Shown here one piece after another: positions 1 to 12,629 of a stretch of DNA of 64,000 nt. The position numbers were made by a program, and so were the translations under genes. Origin of the DNA: Nymphaea colorata (taxonomy: Eukaryota; Streptophyta; Magnoliopsida; Nymphaeales; Nymphaeaceae). Numbering within the stretch: the first letter of the stretch is position 1; the number at the start of each line of letters is the position of its first letter. The stretch covers positions 27,579,315 through 27,643,314 of the forward strand of contig NC_045141.1 of assembly GCF_008831285.2 (NCBI RefSeq). The letters run 5' to 3'. A model generated the notes under the pieces. The model had not been told where the DNA came from. It worked only from the letters and a program-made list of their open reading frames with translations, and did not search any database.

Positions 1-854
1 CATGCTTTTGAGACTTTTTGAGAAAGCTTATGTCGCTCTTGATTACTATTCACCAGTTTTGCAACATTATGCTGGGGTAAGTGACTTGTAAAGAAGTTTG
101 CTTTTGTGCTTTTTCTTTCATGAAAAGTTTATGCTCCTCTCTCTCCCTTAATAACACAAAGTTGTCCTTTCTAGCACACATATTTCTCTATATGCAGCTG
201 TAGGTAGAATTACCCAGGGGATTTCTTGGTGCAACTTGTTTTGTGTCCACCGACTCCTCATGTGTTTGAGATGATTAATTTGCTCAAATTTGATCCACCA
301 ATTGCATTCCTATGTTGGAAATGCTCTTTGGAAACACAATGATGCCTGTTGAGTGTTGTCTTTTGCATCATCACGAGGAGACATCAGAATGTGGTCACCC
401 AGAGGCCTATCTTGTGATGTGAACATCGCTAGGTCTTGGTAGCCATATGGACATGCATGAGGACATCATAGGCATGTTGTATAGTCAAGTAGAAAAGTGA
501 CATACACAAATGCCTGTATCAATGCAGCACCATTCCACGCATTGAGATTTTTTGCAACAGCAACGTGGTGTCCCATACCCATTTTCATGTGTATGGCACT
601 TCTCACCTATGACAACAGTGCTTAAAATTGTTGCTCATTGTATATGTTAAAGCAGAAAGAAAAAGCACTTTCTATTTCTTCCTTTTTGTCAATTAGGTTC
701 TTCTTAACATGGCACTATATAATATTTTCTTCAGACATTTTTTCATACCTTTTGCTTTCCTGCGGCTGATTGCTTCTTTCCTTTCTGGACGCAGGTCATG
801 GACATTATGAATTTAATAAGGCGGGAGCTAACAAAGGAGTTCACTCTACTTTGA
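1..854 (+). CDS. 3' end of an unidentified plant gene (last two exons)
   Basis: The window opens inside a coding exon. Reading from base 2, the frame is open for 25 codons to base 76 and ends at a good donor (GGG|GTAAGT). The frame resumes after a CAG acceptor at 792-794, and 20 more codons run from 795 to a TGA at 852-854. The two exons join in phase 0. The visible C-terminus is helical in character, with the segments FEKAYVALDYYSPVLQHYAG and VMDIMNLIRRELTKEF, and ends in two leucines. I do not recognise the family; it could be the end of a large helical scaffold or tethering protein, but that is a guess. The intron (77-794) shows no coding content. The start and most of the gene lie left of the window. 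Confidence 0.55.
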
Positions 855-1320
855 CATGATAAAATACATAAAAATGGTAATGCCTAGTAACATTTGGGAG
901 CATGTAATTGTGTGGTGGCAAATCTAGGCTTTTCCTTTTTCCTCTCTAGATATCTCGTGGGCCTAACTTTCTGCTATAATCCTTATAGTACTGATCCAGT
1001 CTCATAGCTGCTGACAGAAATAATATCAGTAGTCATTTAAGCATAAAAAGGTATCTGTGTAACTGTTTCTATTAGTAAATGCTTAAAAACTCTTCCGGCA
1101 ATTTGACTATAAGAAAAGAATACAAACTCTAGCAAGAGTGGACTGCACAAGGGAAGCCATAGTTAGAGGTGATAGTGGAAGTTCATTTTACACCAACTGT
1201 AATCCCATGACTCAATCAATTGCTGTAGGAGCATCCCCCATCGAGTTGTTGATATTTCTGTGCTCCTTTGTGCTGAGTATAGTGTTTGTCTTTGGAAAAT
1301 GGTTTTATGCTGATCATTAA
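855..1320. other. 3' flank of the left-edge gene; no gene seen
   Basis: AT-rich sequence after the TGA, probably 3' UTR then intergenic. Short open frames here have no recognisable domain. Confidence 0.5.
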
Positions 1321-1460
1321 GGGCATGTTTGGATGACACGGTGAAACACATCGTTTTGCCTCCGAAGCATGGTTAACTTGTACTTGGAAGACTTCAAAAT
1401 TAGGTTTCACGGGAACCTAGTTTTGAGGAAAACTTGGTGAAACGACATTTTGCTGAAATG
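1318..1460. repeat. MITE-like fragment, related to one at 51.3-51.8 kb
   Basis: The stretch starts TTAAGGGCATGTTTGGATG and contains CGTTTTGCCTCCGAAGCA. The reverse complement of 51640-51765 contains a TGTTTGGATG end and GTTTTGCCTCCAAAGCA in the same order. Shared motifs at two unlinked places, with a terminal-repeat-like TTTGGATG, point to a dispersed non-autonomous element. The exact ends are uncertain. Confidence 0.4.
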
Positions 1461-1598
1461 GGGTGAGGATGAGACATTGGCAATGAGGTGAGATTGGTGC
1501 CGAAGCAGAAGGCCCTCCCTGCACCATGGATGATGGTCACCTTCACTGTATCGTCATTTTTGAGCGACCGGAACTCCCTGGCCAAGTTGATGATCACC
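1425..1598 (-). pseudogene. enoyl-CoA hydratase/crotonase-like fragment
   Basis: On the minus strand an open stretch encodes INLAREFRSLKNDDTVKV followed by TIIHGAGRAFCFGTNLTS. This resembles the crotonase segment in which a helix of the form (L/F)xxLxxDxxVKV leads into a strand and the oxyanion-hole loop GxGRAFCxGxDL. Just upstream on the same strand is TGTGACAG followed by GTG, which would serve as a splice acceptor. No other crotonase exon could be found nearby, and the conserved Asp of the GxDL motif is Asn. A stray exon or gene fragment is therefore more likely than a working gene. Family recognition is from short motifs only. Confidence 0.4.
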
Positions 1599-4097
1599 TG
1601 TCACATGAGAGAGTTGAACGATTTGGGACAGAATAGTAGAATGCCTTGTTCAACCTGTTGGGCATGCAGAGGATGAAGAAGCTGCTAGTGGTTTTGAGCC
1701 AGGCGATGGAAATGGTGAGGATGATGATCCAGATGTAGATGTGTTAGCCATGGGAGGCTAAGTTGTAAATACGTTAAACAATAGGACACAGGATGGATCA
1801 GGTCTGATAGGAACCAGGGCCAGAACCCTGTGTCCCGAGAGTTAGATCACTTGCATAAGTAGGTTAGGGTTGGGTGATCCAGGTTATGTTGAAGATTGTG
1901 TCTTGATTAACCTAAGTAGGTTAAAGAGTGCATGAGTGTCTAAGTGTTAATATCAAGAGAATTTTGGTAGCCAGCGGCTACCAAGATGAATCTAATGGCA
2001 GGGATGATTATGATCTTGGCAGTAGAAAGATCAACATTCCAGTGTAGAAGAAGAGGTTTAGAAGTGAGGAAAAGGAGGGTGAACGGCCACCAAAACAATA
2101 AACCCAATCTTTTGGCCTCCATGGATGTCACAGCCCCAAAGCACATGCTCTTTAAGCACACAGATTCTATTCTTCGAATTGGGCTGTTTGTCGATGCAGA
2201 ATGGAATTTTGGATCTGTTATTTTCTCCATTCTTTTCCTTCAGTTCTCTCCCCTCATACGAATGATCAAAAAGAGAAGGCAAAGAGTAGATAGTTACAGT
2301 ATGACCACAATCTGCCATAAAAAACTATCCTAGTTTCCTTAAAAACTGGTATCTGTACAGCCCTTAAAGGCAATCACTTTCATGTTGACGAGTTCTCTAC
2401 ATTGTCCATCGTGGTTCAGATCTTTGCACTTCATATTCCTGTGCTGGATGAATTCTTAACTCTAAGAATGACTCTGTCCAATCTTCTTCTGCTAAACATT
2501 CTCCTTGAAAACTGAAAAATGTCATGTTTCAATAGAAAATGTTCTGAAACAAGATTCTAGATTTTCTTTACTGGATTCAGGAGTAATTTGTAACCATATT
2601 CTGTATGCGTATGTATTATGAACTGTAGTTTGGTTGATTGGGATTTTCAAAAATTTCTGTTGCCTGAATACTTTGCATTGCAGTGGCGTTCATGTTTGGC
2701 TTCGTTACATTCCTGGGACAATTTTTTGGACAAACTCTACTGCATAGTGATATGAGGTCTCTTGGGCTGTAAGAAACTTTTTGATCTTCTGTTCAACTCA
2801 GATTATAAAACCAAGTCTGGTTTTTCTCATGACATGGAGAACTTCACAACTTACATATTCAATTTGATGAAGCGTGAGGAATTTTTTGCATCATAAGGAG
2901 GACCCATCATCTTGTCACAGGCAAGAATTTATTTTGTTTCTGTTTCATTTGTATGTGTTATATCAAGGATGTTAGAAATGTACTATATCAAGGATGTTAG
3001 CATCATTTCATTTGATTACTCAAAGCAGCCTTCTGCAAGTTTTCAACTGCTCTGATGGAGTGAGGTTGAATTTGCAATCAATGTGTTGCCAATTTTGATT
3101 GGCTAAAAGAGGAAAACTTTCATACTTTTCTGGTGCTAGTGAAGTTTCAGTTAGCATTTGTTATCAGCATACCCTGTGCCAAATTAAGTGGCTTTTGGCT
3201 TTTAATTTGATTGCGTTTGCATACATTGATATTGGAAATGACCATATCAAATGTTCACATGAAGAAAATTATTAACAAGATGCATTAATTATGTTATATT
3301 TGTACTTTTTGCAGGCATGAAACATATGCAAATGGGAAATATCATAGGCAAATGTTTGGAAACTAGGATAATCACTTGGGATTGTGTATCACTCATGGAA
3401 TGCTTCCTTGTAAAGGACTGGAGCAAAAAAATTCCCCAAGAATATGCATATATGCCTTGAATGGTTGCTTGAAGTTATGAGATTTCTGTTTTCTTTGCAG
3501 AGCACACATTGTGAAAGAGACTAGTATCTCTTTGTCTCTTCTCTCAGGCTTGTTGTTTCTGTTATTTGTACTCATATGCTCACATATTTGCTCAATGGTG
3601 ATTCCTTTAGTTATGTAGTCAAAACCTCATCTGTTGAACCTGTGTTTCTGTTCTTTGACACAAATATTTGTTGTTTGCATTGCTGGAACTTCTCATGCGG
3701 AAGCAGCCATCCTCCTACTTGATCTTTCACATATTATCAGTCTTTGTGGGATCGCTAGATGGATACCATCGACTTAAATGGGACATCTCTTGCTGGAGCA
3801 GGATGAAATTGGAACATGCAACAGTTTTTTCTCTCTCAAACGATTACCTTCATGAGCTGCTTTGACTTTTTTGTAAAATGATCTGTATGTGCTGATGTAG
3901 AAACTCTTGGGGCACAAATACACACACACACACACACACATGTATTCTTTCGCATATAAACAGAAGAGTCTAAGGAAACAGTTTCCAAATTTTCAATTAA
4001 TCCAAAGGTTAGGTGATTTATGGTATTAATTCTTTTTCATTATTTTGTTATGGGAAATTTCCAGTAAATTTGCTTAATTACTTTTCATAGAAGGGCA

Positions 4098-4190
4098 TCT
4101 TTGTTGTTGTACATTAACTGCAACATAACTGCCACAACGTTTCTTTGTTATTGTATATTAACTGTAACATAACTGCTACAACGTTTAGCT
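4098..4190. repeat. imperfect ~50-bp tandem duplication
   Basis: Two adjacent units share the order TCTTTGTT, GTACATTAACTG or GTATATTAACTG, then AACATAACTGC, then ACAACGTTT. They differ at a few positions, so the duplication is not recent. Confidence 0.6.
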
Positions 4191-5162
4191 GACATTATAC
4201 ACTCCAAAAAACTCATTTTTGTTATCCAACGTGTAGCTGACATTTACACACGCACACACACACACACATATAAATGCCACAACGTTTAGCTGACATTAGA
4301 CTAACTCTCTCTTTCTCTCTCTCTCTTCTAGAGCTAAGTAAAAAGAAACCGAAAAGAGCTCGAAGTGCCCCACCTGCAGGGTCTTGGAATATGTGAATGC
4401 TTAATGTTAGTCTAATATCACCAACTAATACAATGCTCCCACTCATTTTTAGCACATGGAGGTAACACTTATGGGGGAATGTGCCAGTTGAGGTCTGTTA
4501 AGAATGAGACCCTCCCACTCTCTCTTATGACACCAAGAAAAGAAACCGAATAAGAGAAGGAAGAAGAAGGCATAAGGATTTTGGTTCAAAACAAGATTTT
4601 CCTATGTCCACGGCCGCAGAGAGTTTTTACTACCACATAAAATTAGATAAATGCCCTTACAAAACATGGGAATCAGACTTCACACTCTCACCCTCAACCC
4701 CATTAACTACCGTATGACCCTTGGAACCACCTTTCCGCCTCACCTTGAGCAAGCACAATTTGCGGAATATTTTGTGTTTCAATGCGACTCTAGTTATTAG
4801 CCTCGATAAAATTTTCGTTCGTTTTTAGTCGAGTAAATATTTCAATTTATACCACATGCTTTTGTTTCTCTGTTTGTCTAATCCTCTAGATCTACTTAGT
4901 AATAAGATCCAGTCTTCTTTACCAAGTCCGACTAAATATTGACGTCAGAGCTGAGACATCAGATAAAATGCAAGTCGTTGACTTCCTTTATTTCCCTGAT
5001 ACCACACATTTTATTCATGTAAAGGGTTAGGCCTAAAACCAAATCATGAAAAGACAAGTTTAGGCCTTGGTTTTGTCATATCTAATTTAGGCCTGGAGGT
5101 GTGACCGATGAATTTACTACTAATCTTACCTCAAACCGCTGGGATTGGATCCTTTACATGCC

Positions 5163-5164
<2 letters not shown>

Positions 5165-5196
<32 letters not shown>
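5165..5196. repeat. GA microsatellite
   Basis: An uninterrupted run of GA dinucleotides. Similar tracts occur throughout the window. Confidence 0.9.
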
Positions 5197-5201
<5 letters not shown>

Positions 5202-6385
5202 GACATAAGTCACAGGCTGAACCACTGTTGTCGCAATTCGCGGCTCGGGACTCTATTCGCACAGTCAGACGCTTTTGCGTAGTTGCCTCAATTTCTGACA
5301 ATTGTCACATGGAGATACTATCTTGGTGCCATGACTGGCCTGCTCAATTGGACGCTTGACCGACTACGATAAATGGAATCCCTTCCCTCCTGTTTTCTGT
5401 TTTTTGTTTTGATTGTTAGAAGGCAAAGTAGAAAATTTTCTATAGGCCAGGGGACGATTATTGAAGGGTTGGTATCTGCACGCGATTTCTAAAAGGTGCT
5501 AGATCCGATCTGGTTATGAAAATTATTTCCTTCCGGCCTCTCTCTCTCTCTCGCGGTAGATCTAGCAACCCGTCGTCGTCAAATTTAAAAATGACCAAGG
5601 TTGGACCGCAATGAACTGCGCTTTCTGTCATGTTCAAGTTTGAGGATTCACTTCTTTTCTTAAAAGGATCATTCCTGCGCCACATATTGGTGCACGTTGG
5701 TTCGGTCCTTAGAATTCAAGCTTGTTGATATTCAAGACGCTTTCCCTAGCAATTAAATCGTTCTGACATGCATGCATGTGATGTGAAACATTTTTCACTA
5801 CTTTGCAACTAGTCTCGATGCCGACGTGTTGGAGAGATGGCCCCGGCACCTTTTTGTATAAAAGAAAAATTCATAGCGATAGGACCCCGGGACATTTACA
5901 TTTGAAAGATCAGGAAACGGAACTCCGTATCACAAAAACTGGGGCAGGTAGTGTTCGTCGAATCAGCAAGACTGAACGCGCATCAGGACATGGGCTGTGG
6001 CTGACGACCACCACACACACCATGTGGACGAATCTTTCACTTTTTTCTCATCGGTTTTCTCTTTCTTATGAGTGGTGGCACCCGACAGCCAGTCTCATGC
6101 CTCATCCTTCACGCCTTCCTACCACCTTGCCTGTCTGAGGTAGATCAGTACTAAATGGATTGGTACAGATTAAAAATTGTGTCTGTCTGCCGCTGCAACG
6201 CGTCCGAGTTTCCCATCCCAATCTCCAGAAACTCTTTTAGTTTAGCTGCTTGACGTTGCTTCTCCGTCCTCTGTCATGGTATTAATTAACCACAACCCCC
6301 ATCTTGTCTCTAGTAAAATCTGATCTCCAGGTAAGTGGTTATGTACAAGTGCTAAAAGAAGAATTTGCAGGTCTTAGCTAGCTAG

Positions 6386-8948
6386 CTAGGGACGAAATAT
6401 GTGGAAGCTTTGCAACAACTGCTCTACTATAATTCCACAAGCAGAAACCCCAATACCAAGCAAAGTAGGCTTCTCTTTCAGTATTGTTGGGGAGAAGACG
6501 GCCCCACCTCTCACGGTCGGGTTGTCCCGGTCATCCTTCTCGACCTCGTGTTTGTCATCACCGGAATAGGAGGTTTCTTCGTCAGAGGCGAACAAAGACC
6601 ACGCCATTGCGGGCGGAAAGACTCCATACAAAATGGTCATGCAGTACCCACCCTGCGCCACACGTGATGTGTATATATTAATCGACAATATCTTCACCAC
6701 TACATATCGCACTTTTAGGGCCACCAGATCGAATCGAACTTACAGCGATGTCAGTGGCCGTAGAAAACGCATCTGGGATGGCGTTCGTCAGGACTAGGAG
6801 TAGCGGTGGAGCGACAGCAAGAAGCATAGACGCCAAGTCTACCACATTGCAGCTTCCCCACCATTTCTGAGGCCTCTTGACCGATCCAAGTCCTGCAGGT
6901 TCTTTCCACTTCTGCAAATTAAACCATACATATCAGGGTTTGTCACGTGCGACGTGCACAACACACACACACATACAGCTTCCGCACATACATATTGACT
7001 AAGTTGTTCGGTGAAAAATTGTGAAAAACCCAAAAGAGTGCCTATCAACGATGTCCCAACAGCCAAAAGAGAGAAGGTCTCCACCGTCACGGACGTAAGC
7101 CCGCAGCTCCCAGCTGATCTGAAAGATAAATTAAGTTCCAGTCAGCCACCATACAAGCGCACATAAGCAAGAGGGGACAAGGGAAAATTAAAGAGGAGAC
7201 CTCATCAGCAAATTCACAGGGTCTGTGCCATCGGAAGCAGGAGAGAGACCGAGAGCGATGGCGTCCCAGTCAAGCAAAATAATCAAGGGTACCATGCTCC
7301 CCAGCATCACTGACAACCTTATCCTGGAAATGTCCCCTCCCAGATACGCACATAAAACTGTGCAATGAATTGTTAATCACAGATGAGCGGACCGTATATC
7401 TAATGAAAACCGTAGTTTCTAACAGATTAATTTTAGTAAACGTCTCCGCGTACGGATGGGGTACCTGGTGACAGGTCGTGGTAAACTAAAGAGAATATAA
7501 TCACGGGAAGAGTCTCGGGAGTTCTACTCCAATCTCCCTCGTCAATATGCCCACGCCAACCTCCGGAGTTGACCGCAGTCGATTCTATCAAAATCACCAG
7601 TCCTGGTCATTGATCCAGAAGTCAAAAGATAGAAGGCGTCACTACAAAAAGTGCTTCCCCTAACATTTCGTCAAATCACGAAGGTTGAGAACAGAAGATC
7701 CTGGTTGCGACCAAATGCATAGCTTTGTCATATCAGAAGCTAACGGAAAGTGAAAACAAAAAAAAATCATGTTCAATTTGCCTTTTAGTTGGATCACTTT
7801 CACAGGTATTCTCATCCTATACAAGCTTCATACATAATTTGTTTAGGAATAAAATTTAATTAAGAGTCCACTCAACAGCTTGAGTACGAAACAACTTACC
7901 GACCATTAGGATTGTTAATCCTTGGTTGACTTGGTCCGTCAATTTGGTACCTCCCACCGAGATGAGCAGAGTGAAAACGAGGGTGAAGCAGCAGCCTAGA
8001 ACAGAAGTTGGGTGGTTGAGGACGTGAGACAGGATGTCCCCCGACTTCGCCACATATGCAACCATGGAAGAGTATGCCAGGAAGACATATGCGAGAGTAG
8101 CTACGTGAGCCCCCAGCTTTCCCAGTGTCGCTTCAGCCATGGTGGTAAAGGATATGAAGTTTAATTTGCGACCATCTTCTGCCTCGCCCTCCATCCTCTC
8201 CATCAATGCGACATTCACTTCTGCAAGAAGGAGGGCTTCTACAAGGAGGAATGCCCAGCTTGCGATCAAGAGCGAGGCCGTTGGGATAAGACCCTGAAAA
8301 CGGGTGTTGCATGATAACTCATGAAAAGTTAACTATTGGATTTGCAAAGGAAGATGCTTGTTATTGATAGCTCAAAGGGGACTTCCCTATGCTTAATTTG
8401 AGAATTAAGCTCGTCAAGATCTCATCCTCTACGAGCTATCACTTCCCACGAATAAGTTACGAGTTAAAGAGAGAGGAAGAGAGAGAAAGAGAAAGAGTGT
8501 GTGTTACTGCTGGAGCAGTCTTCATCGGAAGGGCCAAAATCCCTGACCCAATGCTGGTCCCAACTATCAAGGCAACAGCACCCATAACAGAGCCTTTTTC
8601 TTGATCCCCTTTTCTTGCGCTCGGGTCGCCTTTACCCTTCCTGAGATGTGATCGCAGCCCCGGAGTCCTTGATCTCTTGAGCGCCTCAACTCCGTCGCCG
8701 GTGCTTTTGCTATACCACGTTCTGCACAGCACACATATCTCAGTGTGAACGAGAGAGGACAGGCGAGGAAGGAACATTGGACCGCTCGTTTGGGCTGGTC
8801 TAATCGGGAAGGGACGGCACGTGCAGCCTCCCCTCTTGCAGGGATACGGAAATTTGATTGGCATCTGCAGGGCGGTGGTACTGCGGCTGAGCAGCCCGAC
8901 GGGTATGGCCTGAAACGTCATCAAAGACGAGAGAGAGTGAGAGGTCAC
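6386..8948 (-). CDS. tryptophan/tyrosine permease-family transporter (plastid-type, 563 aa)
   Basis: Predicted aromatic amino acid carrier of the Trp/Tyr permease (HAAAP) family, multi-pass in a membrane. Minus-strand exons read 8948-8508, 8293-7900, 7602-7465, 7357-7201, 7118-6992, 6911-6744 and 6652-6386. They total 1692 nt, and every junction keeps frame. The donor after exon 4 (AG|GTCTCC) is weak but frame-correct. Residues 1 to about 110 are rich in Ser, Arg and Pro and look like a transit peptide. TM1 carries the family motif GTSIGSGILALP, followed by APAGLIPTASLLIASWAFLL. Later motifs include PVIIFSLVYHDLSP, CAYLGGDISRIR and SLIGTLLGFSQFFTEQL. Bacterial members are about 400 aa, so the extra length is the N-terminal extension. 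The start at 8948 is the first Met of that extension; the next upstream region was not resolved. The plastid location is inferred and the substrate rests on family membership only. Confidence 0.88.
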
Positions 8949-10884
8949 AGGAGTGGTGCCCGACCAAAATCAGGAGGAAATATCCTTTCCAATACGAAAG
9001 CAGCCGAGAAAATATCTAAGACAGAATGGGGTCCCTTGCAGGTCAAAGCTGGAGGCAAATGATTGACGCTTCGGGCTCCGCTTTGCTACGCAACATTATT
9101 GTTGGCTATTGGCTCCTTTTGGTGCGGTTTCAAATTCTGGGTTTAATCACAGAATCATGAGCTAGTGCTGATCCTTGTGTTATTTGGCAATAAGAGTATT
9201 TTCATGTATATGTCCAACATTAGATAAATTCATGAAACATTATAGCATAATACTTCATGAATCTGTTTTCATTTTTATAATAAATTTAACAAATTGTTTC
9301 CACTACCAAACAACGTTTTAAGATAAAAAACAACATTAAAGGGCCATCCATCAATTAGTGAGAAGTCATTTTAATGAGAGTATTTTGAAGATGTTGTATG
9401 ATGGTAAAGAGCTCCAAATTTTGCGAGGAAACCTAAACTTCTTAAGACAAGACCGAGAGAAGATCAGAACAGGATTTTTCTTAGGAAAATGAAAGTGCTC
9501 CTCATACTAGGGGTCGTGTTTGGCTCATGCTGTTAAGAGGGAATTTTTTATTGCTGATGAGCTCTCTCACATCGGTGACTCGAAACGTGTGACGACTCAT
9601 CGAACTTGCAGAGTGATGCCTCTCCAGGTGTCGGTGTTAGCGCATCTTTCAGCAGTGTACCTGTAATGTCAGTATTATAGTGTACATATGCACAAACATA
9701 TGTACACTATAAAATATTAAATTTTTACTAAAAAAAAGTTGTACGATCAACATTTGACAAGATTGAATAAAAGTTACACAGACAATATTTCACATTCCAG
9801 CTGTTTGTCATTGGCTTATCCATGTCCTCTTCTTCCTCGTCAAGATTTACCTTGACAACTTGAATAAGCTTCCGTTTTTCGTCTTCATTATCACTTTTGT
9901 CTGCATGAAATATGATCTATAACCCCACCACTTTTAAGAAGTGTTCGCATTGTTTCATCAAGAGTTCTGTGCACCTTGCAAAACTTAGATCGCTTGCAGA
10001 AAACAAGTAGTTTGTCCAAACTTACATCCAAATTTTAGGGAATGACATACTACATATGTTCACCAACCACTATAAATGAACACTCTAGCATTACTTCGTT
10101 ACAGTTTCATAGGCCAGAGACTACTAATGTGGCTGTTCATGCTGGCCTTTGGCAAATTCATGTGTCTTGATGTGCTTTGCGATTGCCGGAGGAATAGAAG
10201 CCGAAAAAAAGCAATTTAACACTGAATATGAGTTTTGTATCACTTATATCCAGTTTTTTCATTTGAACTAGAACACTACATGCATCAAGTGCATTGAAAC
10301 AGGATGACAGATGTGCAAGTGTTCAACACAAGATATATTTGATGTTACCAATACATTTTTTTTTAAAAAAAAAAACTTAATTATACCAACGTGTCGATAC
10401 CAGGTGATTCGTGTCCTCTAGTTATGACAAATCTATATCAGTGAAATAATTCCTCGATATAGATTCTGTCACCGCTTATGGCCCTCTTGCCGCTATAGAA
10501 CCCTTTAAGCCATTTTCGCTCAATCGAGCGTCTTCCTTTCTTTTATGCTTAGTGGGTCATTCTCCAATGTAGGTCTTTCTCCCCTTTTCTCTCGAGGGTT
10601 CTCCAACAGTTTGTCTACCACTCCTTGCTCCAACATCGCCAGCGTCCTGCTCGGCATTACCAGCGCCCGCTTTGCTCAGTCATCAGTACATGATTTTGAA
10701 TTTTATTAACGCAACATAAAGCTATGTAATTGTTGTTGTGGATATAGAAAGGACTTCTTGGCATTAGAAACAAAGCTGTAGAAAATTTAACTTTTGAAAA
10801 TGGTGGGCACTACCACATTGTCTCATAATGCTCTTACACTAAAAATTTAACTTTTGAAAATGGTGGGCACTACTGCATTGTTTC
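8949..10884. other. upstream region of the permease gene and intergenic sequence
   Basis: This should include the permease promoter, but no clear TATA element could be assigned. The rest is AT-rich, with a perfect hairpin at 9676-9711 and a 66-bp tandem duplication at 10780-10910. A stretch around 9800-9990 has short acidic open frames on the minus strand that I do not recognise. Confidence 0.4.
9676..9711. repeat. perfect 15-bp inverted repeat with 6-nt loop
   Basis: TATAGTGTACATATG at 9676-9690 is followed by the loop CACAAA and then the exact reverse complement at 9697-9711. There is no coding context. Confidence 0.85.
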
Positions 10885-10910
10885 TCATGATGAGTGGATG
10901 TGGAGGAATA
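10780..10910. repeat. 66-bp tandem duplication
   Basis: AATTTAACTTTTGAAAATGG followed by TGGGCACTAC occurs twice in a row at a spacing of about 66 bp. The copies then drift apart (CCACATTGTCTCATAATG against TGCATTGTTTCTCATGATG). Confidence 0.8.
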
Positions 10911-11386
10911 GACAACTACGCGTCCAACGATTGCTTGCCTTAATTTTTTCATCTTCTTGTGCTCCATCAGTAAACCATACTCTAACATCCCTCCTCAAGT
11001 CATAGGGATGTTGATCACATGCACCTTGCTGTGGTCGTTCGTAGATAAATTGTGGATTGTTTCCTTCCAAGCTTTGCTCGGGCAAATAGTAAATTGATTT
11101 CTACATGTTTGGTTCGACAGAAGACATATTGTTCCAATATTATCATGCCAAATAACTGGAATTTGGGGTGATTTGATTCCAAGCATAGATATTAAATAAT
11201 TAATTCATCCACAAAACTTCAGATGCTGAACTATAAAGAGCTCTAGGCTCAACTTTAGTGCTGGAACAATAAACTACGACCTGTTTCTTTGAGCTCCAAG
11301 ATACGAGAGTACTTCCCAAGAGCAAATCATATCCTCTGGTAGACCTTCAGTTAGACAAGCATCCCACTCAATTTGCATTTATTAAT

Positions 11387-11423
<37 letters not shown>

Positions 11424-11830
11424 AGACAAGGCTTCAATATATAGGCCTCATGAATAGTGGCTTTAGATATCTTAGAATGTGCTTGATGACAGACATCCAT
11501 GAACTAACAAACCCAATTCACCAAACTGATGTCTAGGCAAGCTAAGGTGACATATTATATCACTCTAACCAGGCTTCAATAGAGAGTGACATCACTAAAT
11601 GTTGCTTCTACATCTATTATGCTGGTGAAGGTCATAAGCATGGAAACCAGCCAAATCCCTTCCATTTTAACCCTTAACAGGAGATCCATTATATATGTTT
11701 GTTAGAATAAAATGAGCCCATTCGTCACCTCCTTCGGTTCAATCCCTAGAAAATAGTGCAATTTTCCTAGATCTTGAATGCAAGCACCTTTCCCAATTTG
11801 ATATTAACTTTGACATTAAAGTTTCTTGAT
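10885..11830 (-). mobile_element. degenerate Copia retrotransposon fragment (RT end to RNase H)
   Basis: Minus-strand translation gives, in order, Copia RT-like DLGKLHYFLGIE (about 11.75 kb), a broken linker, then RNase H-like GSTLVSWSSKKQ with a downstream SSTKVEPRALYSSASEVLWM, and then IPVIWHDNIG. These match the usual Copia order of LGxLxYFLGIE, then SWxSKKQ, SSTEAEYRA and WCDN. Stops and shifts interrupt every segment, so this is a dead 3' half. No LTR was identified. A (GA)16 tract at 11390-11421 lies inside it. Confidence 0.8.
11390..11421. repeat. GA microsatellite
   Basis: A pure AG run of about 32 bp inside the Copia remnant. Confidence 0.9.
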
Positions 11831-12139
11831 TTTCTATGGCAATTGTATCATAACATAAACAGAAAGAAAGAGCTGAACAAGATAGAGGTATGCATCCTTG
11901 CATGATCTGCAAGTGCTGCTTGTAAGTTGCTTAACAAAATCTTGAAGAACATCTCCATGCAAAGCTTTATTTTGTCCCCACCAAAGTCATCAGCTTATAA
12001 TATGAAATGAAATTGGGCAACGTTTTGTAAACCAGTATTCAGAAAATCTTACTTTCCTGCAAACTTGGAATTCTGATTTGATATCTTGCCAAGGAATTCG
12101 CCTTCTACTGAATTCACCAATCTCCAAACTGATTTGCTG

Positions 12140-12236
12140 TTTTCCATTGAATTATGATATGCATGTAGCTTTCCCGACCAGATTTATTTTCCATTGAATT
12201 ATGATATGCATGTAGCTTTCCCGACCAGATTTACAT
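12140..12236. repeat. ~46-bp near-perfect tandem duplication
   Basis: The unit with TTGAATTATGATATGCATG and GCTTTCCCGACCAGATTTA occurs twice back to back. Near identity suggests a recent event. Confidence 0.85.
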
Positions 12237-12629
12237 AAACTGCATCTAGTTGCTATTTGAACCCCCTCTTCTCTGTAAATGATCAAGGGTTGGCAGCTTG
12301 TTTTCACATGCCAAGAAGCAAACCAGTTGGCTCTGCTCGGTGAGAATTGCCATAACTATCTGCTTTTCATATCTCAAACCCTTCTTCTTTGCCTAATTTC
12401 TTCTCTGATTTCACCAACTTTTATCTCATTTTGACCTTCCTAATTCCTACCCCTCCATTGAAAGACATTTTATTAAAGTCTAAGGAGAGATTATTAATTC
12501 TGTTCATTCCTTCAGGAACAAGTCTACCAAAGTTTTGAATTTGAACCTTTGCCTGAAAAATGTAAAGTGTAAGGAATTTTTGGATCTTCCAGTAGTCTTC
12601 ACCTTTTATTTCTGACAATAGATAGTAGA

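Larger units (their letters stand above)
1600..6385. other. gene-poor intergenic region
   Basis: About 4.8 kb of AT-rich sequence without a supportable gene. It holds CA/TG tracts (3917-3941 and 4247-4268), CT tracts (4300-4326), a GA tract (5165-5196) and a roughly 50-bp imperfect tandem duplication near 4098-4190 (units ending CACAACGTTT and TACAACGTTT). A putative exon-like stretch follows TTGCAG at 2684 but soon reaches a stop. Confidence 0.5.

Noticed and set aside
8745-9062. 105-codon plus-strand frame
   Set aside because: Antisense to the permease transit-peptide exon; no domain.
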